Source of the DNA: Bacteroides faecium
GTDB taxonomy: Bacteria > Bacteroidota > Bacteroidia > Bacteroidales > Bacteroidaceae
Direction of reading: 5' to 3'
DNA: 64,000 nt
Assembly (NCBI RefSeq): GCF_012113595.1
Contig: NZ_CP050831.1
Location: 1,798,001-1,862,000, forward strand
Shown piece by piece: positions 24,813-33,389 of this stretch. Numbering within the stretch: the first letter of the stretch is position 1; each line of letters starts with the position of its first letter. The notes below the pieces were generated by a model, which did no database searches, was not told the origin of the DNA, and worked only from the letters and a program-made list of their open reading frames with translations. The translations under genes and the position numbers were made by a program.

Positions 24813-26579
24813 ATGGAGAAAGAAGGGAATAATTTGTTCCAAGTCAACCTGAAAGGGATGATTGCCCTGTTGTCGGAACATATTTATAGTAATCCGAATA
24901 CTTTTGTCCGGGAGTTGTTGCAGAATTGCGTAGATGCTATCACGGCGCTACGCAATATTGACGAGAATTATGCAGGCCGTATTGATGTCTTTCTGAATGA
25001 TGACAAGACGGTGATATTCCGGGACAATGGAGTCGGGCTGAAAGAGGAAGAAGTACATCGTTTTCTTACTATTATCGGAGAAAGTTCGAAGCGGGATACG
25101 CCCGATGCGGATGATTTTATAGGCAGGTTCGGTATCGGGCTGCTGTCTTGTTTTGTGGTGACCAATGAGATTTTGGTGGAGAGCCGTTCGGCAATGGGCG
25201 GGCAGGCTGTCCGCTGGTGTGGGAAAGTGGACGGCACATACGAGCTGACTTTATCTGACGCGGAACAACCTATCGGTTCACAAGTGGTGCTGCATCCCAA
25301 GAGTGACTGGATGCATCTTTTTGAATATGAGATGTTCAAAAAGATACTGGTTAATTATGGCGAGGTGCTGCCTTATCCTATTTATCTGCATTATCAGGGT
25401 GAAGAGGAGTTGGTGAATACACCGTCGCCTGTCTGGCTCGACCCGAAAGCGACTCGCAAGGAGTTGCTCGATTATGGGGCAAAGACTTTTCAGTCGTCCG
25501 CCCTCGATGCTTTCAGGATACGTACTGAAAGCGGCCGGGTGGAAGGCGTGCTTTATATTCTGCCTTTCCGTACGCAGTTTTCCGTGCGCAATTCGCATAA
25601 GGTATATCTGAAACGTATGTTGTTGAGTGAGGACGATTGCAACTTGTTGCCGCCGTGGGCTTTCTTTATCCGTTGCCTGGTGAATGCGGACGGGTTGCTG
25701 TCTACCGCTTCGCGGGAGTCTTTGGTGAGCAATGATTTGCTGAAAGATGCCCGGAAGGAGATTGGGGCGGCTATCAAGGATTATTTGCGGGGATTGGTGC
25801 AGAATAATCGTGAAGTGTTTAATAAGATTCTGGATGTTCATCACTTCCATATTAAGGCGATTGCTTCGGAAGACAATGAATTGCTCCGTTTGTTTATGGA
25901 TTATCTTCCTTTTGAGACTAATAAAGGATTCCGTACTTTCGGGAGTATCCGTTCGGCGGGCAATGTGATATGCTATACCCGTAATTTGGAAGACTTCCGG
26001 CAGGTGCGACGTATCGCCGGGGCACAGGGATGGCTGGTAGTGAATGCTGCTTATACCTTTGATGAAACATTGCTGAAAAAGTATGCCCGCCTGAATTCGG
26101 AACTGACGCTGGATGAAATATCTCCTTCGCGGCTGTTGGAGCAGTTTGGCGAAGTGGAAACCAATAAGGAGTTTCAGGATTTTGAAGCGAAAGCGAATGA
26201 GTTGTTGAAACGTTTCGGCTGTATCTGTCGTCTGAAGCATTTCACACCGGTAGATATTCCAGTGATATTCGTGGCGGAGGAGAAGGAAAATACGGTGAAA
26301 AGTGCCAACAATCCGTTGGCGGCTGTGCTGGGTTCGGTGAATACCGCGAAGCAGATTCCCCCTACATTGACGTTCAATGCGGATAATGAAATGGTGCGGA
26401 CGCTGTTGCAGATACAAGGCGACAATAAGATGTTTCAGCACGTGGTGCATATACTGTATGTGCAGTCGCTCCTTCAGGGAAAATATCCGGTGAACAGCGA
26501 GGAAATGGAACTCTTTAACCATTCGCTTAGCGAATTGATGACTGCGAAAATGAATGATTTTATTAACTTCCTGAATTAA
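24813..26579 (+). CDS. Short HSP90-like chaperone ATPase
   Basis: A 588-residue HSP90-family protein with an N-terminal GHKL ATPase domain. The N box FVRELLQNCVDAI (near residue 31), IFRDNGVGL (near residue 70) and FIGRFGIGLLSCF (near residue 103) correspond to the E-N-D, DNGIGM and GQFGVGFYSA boxes of HtpG; GSQVVLH is the next box. A middle domain is recognisable from SVRNSHKVYLKRMLLSEDDC and PWAFFIRCLVNADGLLSTASRESL (cf. FVRGVVDSEDLPLNVSREML in HtpG). It is shorter than HtpG and diverged, so it is a paralogue rather than the housekeeping chaperone. It lies 10 bp after the Sel1 gene and 10 bp before a TPR-like gene. Confidence 0.85.
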   Translation: MEKEGNNLFQVNLKGMIALLSEHIYSNPNTFVRELLQNCVDAITALRNIDENYAGRIDVFLNDDKTVIFRDNGVGLKEEEVHRFLTIIGESSKRDTPDADDFIGRFGIGLLSCFVVTNEILVESRSAMGGQAVRWCGKVDGTYELTLSDAEQPIGSQVVLHPKSDWMHLFEYEMFKKILVNYGEVLPYPIYLHYQGEEELVNTPSPVWLDPKATRKELLDYGAKTFQSSALDAFRIRTESGRVEGVLYILPFRTQFSVRNSHKVYLKRMLLSEDDCNLLPPWAFFIRCLVNADGLLSTASRESLVSNDLLKDARKEIGAAIKDYLRGLVQNNREVFNKILDVHHFHIKAIASEDNELLRLFMDYLPFETNKGFRTFGSIRSAGNVICYTRNLEDFRQVRRIAGAQGWLVVNAAYTFDETLLKKYARLNSELTLDEISPSRLLEQFGEVETNKEFQDFEAKANELLKRFGCICRLKHFTPVDIPVIFVAEEKENTVKSANNPLAAVLGSVNTAKQIPPTLTFNADNEMVRTLLQIQGDNKMFQHVVHILYVQSLLQGKYPVNSEEMELFNHSLSELMTAKMNDFINFLN

Positions 26580-26589
26580 TTGAAAGAAT

Positions 26590-27660
26590 ATGAGATACAC
26601 ACTTGAGATACAAAAACTGCTGTTGCAGACTCAAAATGAGAGCTTGCGTCCCCGTGAGAAAGCAAACTTGCTGAAAGAAGCGATTCGCATCGCGGATGAT
26701 AATGAAGATGTGGAATGGGCTACGGAGATGCGTCTCGACCTTATTTATGAACTGAATCTTCTTTCGGCGGATGCTGAAGAGATTACCGTGTTTTCCAAAA
26801 TCCTGGATGATTATGAAAACCACAAGGATGTTATCAAGGAAGATGATTTGTTATGGAAATACAAGTGGATATGGGCTTGTACTTTCGACGTTCCTGATAT
26901 TCCGATGGAACAGGTGAAAGCGGTTGGAGAGGATTATAAGACGCGTATCCTGAGAAATGGATATTCCCTGCGGAGTTATTATCATCGTTGGTCGGTAGAA
27001 TGTATCTGGATGCGGCAGTATGACAAGGCGAAAGAGTATATTGACAAGATGCTGGCGGAGAAGATTGACGACCAGTCATGCGAGGCTTGCGAATTGAACT
27101 TCATGCTGGATTATTATTTGGAGACAGGTCAGTTTGATGAGGCTTACAGCCGGGCGCAGCCGTTGATTACCAAGCAGGTGACTTGCTACGAAGCGAATCT
27201 ACGTGCTTTTCTGAAACTTTCTTATTATGCACTGAAAGCCGGTAAGCCGGAAATTGCCGCCGATATGTGTGCCCGTGCCGAAGAAGGATTGGCGGGAAGA
27301 GAGAAAGATGAATATTTATTGTCATATATGGGGTTGTTTGTTGCCTACAATATGATGACGAAGCCGGAAAGGGGCTGGGAATATGTCGAACGTTGCATCG
27401 ACTGGAGCTTGCGTACCAACTTGCTGAAGAAATATCGTTTCTCCTGCGATATGGTAGAGACTATGAAGTATGCAGACCGTCAGGAAGTTCGGTTGTCTTT
27501 GCCGGAAGAATTTCCTCTTTATCGTGCGGATGGGGGTTACGCTGTCTCTGAGCTCCGTGATTATTTCTATCAGCAGGCTGCGGAACTGGCACAGCGGTAT
27601 GATGCACGTAATGGAAATAGCGGATATACAGACCGATTGAAAGAAATAATGTCCAATTAA
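26590..27660 (+). CDS. Alpha-helical TPR-like protein of the HSP90/Sel1 operon
   Basis: A 356-residue soluble protein that I cannot assign to a named family. It is nearly all helical, with TPR-like pairs such as YDKAKEYIDKMLAEKI, CELNFMLDYYLETGQFDEAY and LSYYALKAGKPEIAADMCAR. There is no signal peptide. It starts 10 bp after the HSP90-like gene, and a promoter for the next gene (speA) abuts its stop codon, so it ends the three-gene operon. The context suggests an adaptor or co-chaperone; this is inference. Confidence 0.65.
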   Translation: MRYTLEIQKLLLQTQNESLRPREKANLLKEAIRIADDNEDVEWATEMRLDLIYELNLLSADAEEITVFSKILDDYENHKDVIKEDDLLWKYKWIWACTFDVPDIPMEQVKAVGEDYKTRILRNGYSLRSYYHRWSVECIWMRQYDKAKEYIDKMLAEKIDDQSCEACELNFMLDYYLETGQFDEAYSRAQPLITKQVTCYEANLRAFLKLSYYALKAGKPEIAADMCARAEEGLAGREKDEYLLSYMGLFVAYNMMTKPERGWEYVERCIDWSLRTNLLKKYRFSCDMVETMKYADRQEVRLSLPEEFPLYRADGGYAVSELRDYFYQQAAELAQRYDARNGNSGYTDRLKEIMSN

Positions 27661-27691
27661 TTGGCAACATGTAGATTAATCTGTATTTTTG
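27661..27691 (+). promoter_or_regulatory. Promoter of speA
   Basis: TTG (27661-27663), 20 bp, TATTTTTG (27684-27691), 39 bp before the ATG at 27731. This marks the end of the upstream operon and supports the short speA start, since the alternative start at 27689 falls inside the -7 box. Confidence 0.65.
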
Positions 27692-27730
27692 CCGTCCAAT
27701 TATTTACTAAAAACACTGAATCACAGAAAA

Positions 27731-29623
27731 ATGAGAAAATGGCGTATTGAAGATTCGGAGGAACTCTACAACATCACAGGTTGGGGTACCTCGTACTTTG
27801 GTATTAATGACGAAGGTCATGTTGTTGTTACACCGCGTAGAGACGGAGTGACTGTCGATTTGAAAGAGTTGGTCGATGAGTTACAACTGCGGGATGTGGC
27901 ATCTCCCATGCTGTTGCGTTTTCCGGATATTCTGGACAACCGTATCGAAAAGATGTCGTCTTGTTTCAAACAGGCGGCGGAAGAATATGGTTATAAAGCC
28001 GAGAATTTTATTATTTATCCGATTAAGGTCAACCAGATGCGCCCCGTGGTGGAAGAGATTATCAGCCACGGAAAGAAGTTCAATCTCGGGCTGGAAGCCG
28101 GTTCCAAACCGGAACTTCATGCGGTGATTGCTGTCAATACGGACTCTGACTCATTGATTGTCTGCAACGGTTATAAAGACGAAAGTTATATTGAACTGGC
28201 TTTGCTTGCGCAGAAGATGGGTAAACGTATCTTCCTCGTCGTGGAGAAAATGAATGAATTGAAGCTGATTGCCAAGATGGCGAAGCAATTGAATGTGCAG
28301 CCGAATATCGGTATCCGCATCAAGCTGGCTTCTTCCGGTAGCGGCAAGTGGGAAGAATCGGGAGGTGATGCCAGCAAATTCGGTCTGACGTCCAGTGAGC
28401 TTCTTGAAGCGCTCGATTTTCTTGATAGCAAAGGGATGAAGGATTGCCTGAAGCTGATTCATTTCCATATCGGTAGTCAGGTGACGAAAATTCGTCGTAT
28501 CAAGACTGCTTTGCGTGAAGCGTCACAGTTCTATGTGCAGCTTCATTCGATGGGATTTAAAGTGGAATTTGTTGATATTGGCGGCGGTCTGGGCGTTGAT
28601 TATGACGGAACCCGTTCGTCGAACAGTGAAGGAAGCGTAAACTATTCCATTCAGGAATATGTGAACGACTCTATTTCTACGTTAGTGGACGTGAGCGATA
28701 AAAACGGTATTCCGCATCCGAATATCATTACTGAAAGTGGACGCGCATTGACAGCGCATCACTCAGTGCTTATCTTTGAAGTGCTCGAAACGGCTACTTT
28801 GCCGGAATGGGACGACGAAGAGGTAATCGCACCGGATGCGCATGAGCTGGTGCAGGAACTATATGGCATTTGGGATTCACTGAATCAGAACAAGATGTTG
28901 GAAGCATGGCATGATGCCCAGCAGATTAGAGAAGAAGCACTGGACTTGTTTAGTCATGGAATCGTGGACTTGAAAACACGGGCTCAGATTGAACGTCTGT
29001 ATTGGTCTATCACACGTGAGATTAATCAGATTGCCGGTGGTTTGAAGCATGCGCCTGATGAATTCCGTGGATTATCCAAGTTGTTGGCAGATAAGTATTT
29101 CTGTAACTTCTCGTTGTTCCAGTCACTTCCCGACTCTTGGGCGATTGACCAGATTTTCCCGATTATGCCTATTCAACGGTTGGATGAAAAACCGGAGCGT
29201 TCGGCTACTTTACAGGATATTACCTGTGACTCGGACGGTAAGATTGCCAACTTTATCTCTACACGCAACGTGGCTCATTATCTGCCTGTACATAGCTTGA
29301 AGAAAACAGAACCTTATTATTTGGCTGTTTTTCTGGTGGGGGCTTATCAGGAAATTTTGGGTGATATGCACAATTTGTTCGGTGATACGAATGCCGTGCA
29401 TGTCTCTGTGAATGAGAAAGGATATAATATAGAACAGATTATTGACGGAGAAACGGTAGCGGAAGTGCTGGACTATGTACAGTACAATCCGAAGAAACTG
29501 GTACGTACGCTCGAAACCTGGGTGACGAAATCAGTGAAAGAAGGTAAGATTTCCCTGGAAGAAGGAAAAGAGTTCCTTTCCAACTATCGTTCGGGACTTT
29601 ACGGATATACTTATTTAGAATAG
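27731..29623 (+). CDS. speA: Biosynthetic arginine decarboxylase
   Basis: A 630-residue PLP enzyme that turns arginine into agmatine, the first step of polyamine synthesis by the agmatine route. The start MRKWRIEDSEELYNITGWG at 27731 is chosen because the promoter overlaps the longer frame. IYPIKVNQMRPVVEEI holds the PLP lysine (residue 99), GLEAGSKPEL and KLIHFHIGSQ line the barrel, and VDIGGGLGVDYDGT and ITESGRALTAHH are typical fold-III decarboxylase motifs. Length agrees with SpeA. It is followed by a long palindrome and argB, another arginine-related gene. Confidence 0.95.
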   Translation: MRKWRIEDSEELYNITGWGTSYFGINDEGHVVVTPRRDGVTVDLKELVDELQLRDVASPMLLRFPDILDNRIEKMSSCFKQAAEEYGYKAENFIIYPIKVNQMRPVVEEIISHGKKFNLGLEAGSKPELHAVIAVNTDSDSLIVCNGYKDESYIELALLAQKMGKRIFLVVEKMNELKLIAKMAKQLNVQPNIGIRIKLASSGSGKWEESGGDASKFGLTSSELLEALDFLDSKGMKDCLKLIHFHIGSQVTKIRRIKTALREASQFYVQLHSMGFKVEFVDIGGGLGVDYDGTRSSNSEGSVNYSIQEYVNDSISTLVDVSDKNGIPHPNIITESGRALTAHHSVLIFEVLETATLPEWDDEEVIAPDAHELVQELYGIWDSLNQNKMLEAWHDAQQIREEALDLFSHGIVDLKTRAQIERLYWSITREINQIAGGLKHAPDEFRGLSKLLADKYFCNFSLFQSLPDSWAIDQIFPIMPIQRLDEKPERSATLQDITCDSDGKIANFISTRNVAHYLPVHSLKKTEPYYLAVFLVGAYQEILGDMHNLFGDTNAVHVSVNEKGYNIEQIIDGETVAEVLDYVQYNPKKLVRTLETWVTKSVKEGKISLEEGKEFLSNYRSGLYGYTYLE

Positions 29624-29627
29624 AATT

Positions 29628-29727
29628 AGGCACGGATTACACGGATTTCACGGTAGCTTCGCATAATTGAATGGTTGCTTTGCGTTCTCACACAACTAAA
29701 ACCGTGAAATCCGTGTAATCCGTGCCT
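29628..29727. repeat. Intergenic long palindrome, copy 2
   Basis: Perfect 27-bp inverted arms at 29628-29654 and 29701-29727 with a 46-base loop, sharing the arm GGCACGGATTACACGGATTT with 22092-22173. It fills nearly the whole gap between speA and argB and could fold into a very strong RNA hairpin between them. Confidence 0.9.
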
Positions 29728-29744
29728 GAATAAAGATATAAGAA

Positions 29745-30518
29745 ATGAGAGAAAAACTAACAGTAATTAAGGTGGGTGGCAAAATCGTAGAAGAGGACGC
29801 CACCCTTCGTCAGTTGTTAAATGACTTTGCCGCTATCGACGGACATAAGGTGCTGGTTCACGGCGGCGGTCGTTCGGCTACAAAGATTGCCGCACAACTG
29901 GGTATTGAAAGTAAAATGGTAAATGGGCGTCGTATCACTGATGCGGAGACTTTGAAAGTGGTGACAATGGTGTATGGCGGCTTGGTGAATAAGAATATTG
30001 TGGCCGGACTACAGGCACGTGGAGTCAATGCGCTGGGACTGACCGGAGCGGATATGAATGTGATCCGTTCGGTGAAACGTCCGGTGAAAGACGTGGATTA
30101 CGGCTTTGTCGGTGATGTGGAAAAAGTGGACGCTACTTTGTTGTCGGACTTGATACATAAAGGAGTCGTTCCGGTGATGGCACCGTTGACACATGACGGA
30201 CAGGGCAATATGCTGAACACCAACGCGGATACCATTGCCGGAGAGACGGCAAAGGCCTTATCTGTCTTGTTTGATGTGACGTTGGTATATTGCTTCGAGA
30301 AGAAGGGAGTGCTGCGCGACGAGAACGATGATGATAGTGTGATTCCACAGATTACCCGTGCCGAATTCGAACAATACGTAGCCGACGGCGTTATTCAAGG
30401 TGGCATGATTCCAAAGTTGGAGAACTCTTTTGAAGCAATAAATGCGGGAGTGTCTGAAGTGATAATTACCTTAGCGTCAGCGATTAACGGCAACGGTGGA
30501 ACAAGAATAAAAAAATAA
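29745..30518 (+). CDS. argB: Acetylglutamate kinase
   Basis: A 257-residue amino-acid kinase that phosphorylates N-acetylglutamate, the second step of arginine synthesis. VIKVGGKIVEE holds the phosphate-binding Lys, VLVHGGGRSATKIAAQLGIE the GGG substrate loop, and NTNADTIAGETAKAL the N-x-N-A-D motif for the acetyl group and ATP. GGMIPKLENSFEAINAGV is the conserved C-terminal element. Length is standard. It is 121 bp after speA with the palindrome between. Confidence 0.94.
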   Translation: MREKLTVIKVGGKIVEEDATLRQLLNDFAAIDGHKVLVHGGGRSATKIAAQLGIESKMVNGRRITDAETLKVVTMVYGGLVNKNIVAGLQARGVNALGLTGADMNVIRSVKRPVKDVDYGFVGDVEKVDATLLSDLIHKGVVPVMAPLTHDGQGNMLNTNADTIAGETAKALSVLFDVTLVYCFEKKGVLRDENDDDSVIPQITRAEFEQYVADGVIQGGMIPKLENSFEAINAGVSEVIITLASAINGNGGTRIKK

Positions 30519-30579
30519 TTCAAAAAAAAGTAGTGGGCTACTGTAACTTTTCATATCCTAGCCCGTCATTATTATAGAG

Positions 30580-31089
30580 ATGCAAGAAATCAGCTTCCGA
30601 AACGATATTTTGCCACTGAAGGATAAACTCTTTCGATTGGCACTCCGAATTACCCTGGATAGGGCCGAAGCCGAGGATGTCGTTCAGGACACCATGATAA
30701 GAGTGTGGAACAAGCGTGATGAGTGGTCGCAATTTGAATCGGTTGAAGCCTATTGCCTGATAGTGGCAAAGAACCTGGCGATAGACCGGAGTCAGAAGAA
30801 AGAAGCCCAGAACGTGGAACTCACCCCCGAAATGGAGGAAGAACCTGATGCAAACAGTCCGTACGACCAGATGGTCCATGATGAAAGAATGAACATCATC
30901 AATAGGCTGGTCAATGAACTTCCCGAAAAACAGCGGCTTATCATGCAACTGAGGGACATTGAAGGTGAAAGCTATAAAAAAATTGCAACCCTGCTGAATC
31001 TGACAGAGGAACAGGTCAAAGTGAACCTCTTCAGGGCCAGGCAAAAGGTAAAACAAAGGTATTTAGAAATTGACGAATATGGATTATAA
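30580..31089 (+). CDS. ECF-type RNA polymerase sigma factor
   Basis: A 169-residue sigma-70 family ECF factor. Region 2 covers about residues 15-80 (KLFRLALRITLDRAEAEDVV, then QDTMIRVWNKRDEW), and region 4 about 110-160 (LPEKQRLIMQLRDIEGESYK, then KIATLLNLTEEQVKVNLFRA). It would direct RNA polymerase to an unknown regulon. Its 3' end overlaps the next gene, which encodes a small single-pass membrane protein, the usual sigma/anti-sigma layout. An imperfect GGGCTA...TAGCCC dyad (30535-30564) lies in its leader. The trigger is unknown. Confidence 0.92.
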   Translation: MQEISFRNDILPLKDKLFRLALRITLDRAEAEDVVQDTMIRVWNKRDEWSQFESVEAYCLIVAKNLAIDRSQKKEAQNVELTPEMEEEPDANSPYDQMVHDERMNIINRLVNELPEKQRLIMQLRDIEGESYKKIATLLNLTEEQVKVNLFRARQKVKQRYLEIDEYGL

Positions 31090-31558
31090 GGATATAGAAC
31101 AGCTCCTGGAGCGATACTGGCAATGCGAAACTTCCGTTGAGGAGGAAACAACATTGCGCGACTTCTTCTCAAAAGAAGACGTACCGGCTCATTTGCTTCG
31201 CTATAAAAACTTGTTTGTTTATCAGCAGGTTCAGCAGGAAGTGGGACTGGGCGAAGACTTTGATGCTCGTATTCTGGCAGAGGTGGAGCCTGTGGTCGTA
31301 AAAGCAAAACGCTTGACACTGACCGGCCGTTTCGTCCCTCTGTTCAAGGCCGCTGCCGTAATTGCAATCATCCTTTCATTGGGGAATGTAGCACAACATT
31401 CTTTCTCCGGTGATGACGGAAGTGTATTGGCAACGGATACCATTGGTAAACAAGTAACAGCACCATCGGTTGCTATCTCAAACGATGTGAAAGCGGACCA
31501 GGTTCTCGCTGACAGTCTGGCGAGGATTAATCACAAGGTGCAGGTTATGAATGAATAG
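31079..31558 (+). CDS. Probable anti-sigma partner, single-pass membrane protein
   Basis: A 159-residue protein from the ATG at 31079 (MDYKDIEQLLERYWQCETSV); the TTG three codons earlier is less likely. It overlaps the sigma gene by 11 bp. The cytoplasmic N-terminus (EEETTLRDFFSKEDVPAHLL) resembles the short acidic-aromatic region of Bacteroides anti-sigma-like proteins, one membrane helix lies near residues 84-100 (AAAVIAIILSLGNVA), and a periplasmic tail follows. No zinc-finger (HxxxCxxC) motif is present. The anti-sigma role is inferred from position and topology. Confidence 0.65.
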   Translation: MDYKDIEQLLERYWQCETSVEEETTLRDFFSKEDVPAHLLRYKNLFVYQQVQQEVGLGEDFDARILAEVEPVVVKAKRLTLTGRFVPLFKAAAVIAIILSLGNVAQHSFSGDDGSVLATDTIGKQVTAPSVAISNDVKADQVLADSLARINHKVQVMNE

Positions 31559-31679
31559 ACATTTTCATTTGCTTTAAACATATAATATAGTTAGTGTGCT
31601 TAATTAAAACAACAACGAAGGCGAAACTGTGAAGTTTTCAATTCTCTCAAATTTTTAGATTAAAACTAACTAAATAAAT

Positions 31680-31708
31680 GGGCTACCGCGCGATGCAGTA
31701 GCCCTTTT
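31680..31708 (+). terminator. Terminator of the sigma/anti-sigma operon
   Basis: GGGCTAC (31680-31686) pairs with GTAGCCC (31698-31704), followed by TTTT. It sits between the anti-sigma-like gene and the convergent GIN-domain lipoprotein gene. Confidence 0.6.
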
Positions 31709-31727
31709 ATGCTTTCGAGATGATTGA

Positions 31728-32510
31728 TTATTTAATCTGCCGTATATTTTTTCGTGGAGCATCTATTTCCTGAGGATTTCCCCGGTAGGCTATATCTCCG
31801 CTTCCTGTCACACGTGCTATCAATTTCCCGCTGGCATAACAGCTAATACTGCCGGAGCCCGCTGTACTGGCCGATACATTTTCCGATTCCAAGTTGCCGG
31901 CTCCAATATTTCCCGAACCTGCAATCTTATACTCGGCATTGAAAGTTTTACCGCTTAGGCCGATATCACCGGAACCTGCAATACTGGCAGTACATTCTTC
32001 GCTTTCTATTTGCTGAAGCTTCACATCTCCCGAGCCACTGATGGAAACTGCCATTCTCCGGCATTTGAACTTTTCGCCTTTAATGTCTCCTGAGCCATTG
32101 ATGCTGAGTGATATATCCTCTTTGGTTTGTATGCCATTGGTGAAACGTATATCTCCCGAACCGTTAATCGTTAATTTATTCAGTTCCGGTGAGAAGACTT
32201 TGACTTCCAGTTTGCCTTTCCAGATAGTGACATTCTTTTTATACTTTATAATAAGTGTATTGCCGTCGATATAAGTCTCTAAAAGTGGGATAATATTGTC
32301 GGAACCATAAATTTCTATGTAATTTTGAGAACCCTGGTGGTACGTGACATTTGCGCTACCCAATAATTTAATCTCGTTGAAGTGTCCGATTTCCACTTTT
32401 TTAGTGAGGTAATTCTTGCTGCCGGTCACGTGTTTTCCCTGTAAGCAGGAGCTTGCGGTTAGTATTAGAAACAATCCGGTTGCTAATAAGGCTAATAAAC
32501 TTGTTTTCAT
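31728..32510 (-). CDS. GIN-domain (DUF2807) lipoprotein
   Basis: A 260-residue exported lipoprotein. The signal peptide ends in TASSC, so Cys22 is the likely lipidated residue. The mature part is the head-GIN/DUF2807 domain, with at least seven short repeats of the form [IV]-x-GSG-[DN]-[IV] (INGSGDI, ISGSGDV, IAGSGDI, IAGSGNI, VTGSGDI) that predict a right-handed beta-solenoid. Proteins of this type are widespread in Bacteroidetes and often labelled putative adhesins without proof. It lies convergent to the sigma/anti-sigma operon. Confidence 0.85.
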   Translation of the reverse strand: MKTSLLALLATGLFLILTASSCLQGKHVTGSKNYLTKKVEIGHFNEIKLLGSANVTYHQGSQNYIEIYGSDNIIPLLETYIDGNTLIIKYKKNVTIWKGKLEVKVFSPELNKLTINGSGDIRFTNGIQTKEDISLSINGSGDIKGEKFKCRRMAVSISGSGDVKLQQIESEECTASIAGSGDIGLSGKTFNAEYKIAGSGNIGAGNLESENVSASTAGSGSISCYASGKLIARVTGSGDIAYRGNPQEIDAPRKNIRQIK

Positions 32511-32608
32511 AATTTTGAATTTCTATGGTGTTATATTGATTAGACGGTTCATGTTTTTATAAAGTTGCATCTTTGGTGAAGTTTTTTAGGTAGAATCTTC
32601 TTTTTTAT

Positions 32609-32616
32609 TACTTTTG
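32609..32616 (+). promoter_or_regulatory. -7 box before the YgjP-like peptidase gene
   Basis: TACTTTTG matches TAnnTTTG 20 bp before the ATG at 32637. No -33 element at good spacing. Confidence 0.45.
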
Positions 32617-32636
32617 TCGTAGTTGTTAGGAGATTT

Positions 32637-33341
32637 ATGATGAAGGAGACAGTTATAGAAGATGGCGAACTTGGACGATTAGTGGTGCGTGTTAATCTGC
32701 GTGCTAAAAGTCTTGTCTTTCGTACCAAGAGCGATGCGATATATGTTTCGGTGCCAACCGGAGCCGCGATGAAAGAGGTAAAGCAGGCAATCGAGAATTT
32801 ACGTGGTAAGTTGTTGGCTTCCCGTCGGCGGCTGAACCGTCCGTTGATTGATTTGAATTATAAGATTGATGCGGAGTATTTCAAATTGTCTCTGGTACCC
32901 GGTGAGAAAGAACAATTTCTGGCAAATTCCCGGTTGGGCTTTATGCAAATCATTTGTCCGCCTACGGCTGACTTTACCGACGAGAATCTGCAGGAGTGGC
33001 TGCGTAAAGTCATTGAAGAGTCGTTGAGGCGGAATGCGAAAAGTATTCTTCCATCTCGTTTAGAACGTTTGTCAAGACAATATGGATTATCCTACGCTAG
33101 TGTGAAGATAAACTCCAGTCAGGGAAGATGGGGGAGTTGTTCGGCAAAAAAGGACATCAATTTATCTTATTACCTCGTCCTGCTCCCTTCCCATTTGATA
33201 GACTATGTACTTTTGCACGAATTATGCCATACTCGTGAAATGAATCATAGCGAACGCTTTTGGGCTTTGTTGAATCAATTCACGGAAGGAAAAGCGCTCG
33301 CTTTGCGGGGAGAACTGAAAAAATATCGTACGGAAATATAA
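32637..33341 (+). CDS. YgjP/SprT-like metallopeptidase (DUF45)
   Basis: A 234-residue cytoplasmic protein of the YgjP-like (DUF45, M48-related) zinc peptidase group. The active site is LLHELCHTREMNHSERFW, an HExxH with His194, Glu195 and His198 and a third His shortly after. SSQGRWGSCSAKKDINLSYY is the conserved segment before it, and RRNAKSILPSRLERLSRQYG is typical of the family. Substrate unknown; in other bacteria the gene is sometimes linked with type I restriction loci, but not here. Confidence 0.87.
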   Translation: MMKETVIEDGELGRLVVRVNLRAKSLVFRTKSDAIYVSVPTGAAMKEVKQAIENLRGKLLASRRRLNRPLIDLNYKIDAEYFKLSLVPGEKEQFLANSRLGFMQIICPPTADFTDENLQEWLRKVIEESLRRNAKSILPSRLERLSRQYGLSYASVKINSSQGRWGSCSAKKDINLSYYLVLLPSHLIDYVLLHELCHTREMNHSERFWALLNQFTEGKALALRGELKKYRTEI

Positions 33342-33389
33342 GAAACATAAGAAATATAGGGGGTGACCGATGCTGCTGGACTTTGCCTG

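Noticed and set aside
23645..24847. 400-residue minus-strand ORF opposite the Sel1 gene
   Set aside because: It mirrors the repeat structure of the Sel1 gene on the other strand and has no family features or start signals.
25278..26600. 440-residue minus-strand ORF opposite the HSP90-like gene
   Set aside because: It is fully antisense to a gene with intact HSP90 motifs, has His/Gln-rich shadow composition, and no recognisable domain.
30535..30564. GGGCTA...TAGCCC dyad before the sigma gene as a terminator of argB
   Set aside because: The stem is only 6 bp with an 18-base loop and no T-run follows, so it is noted only in the sigma-factor entry.
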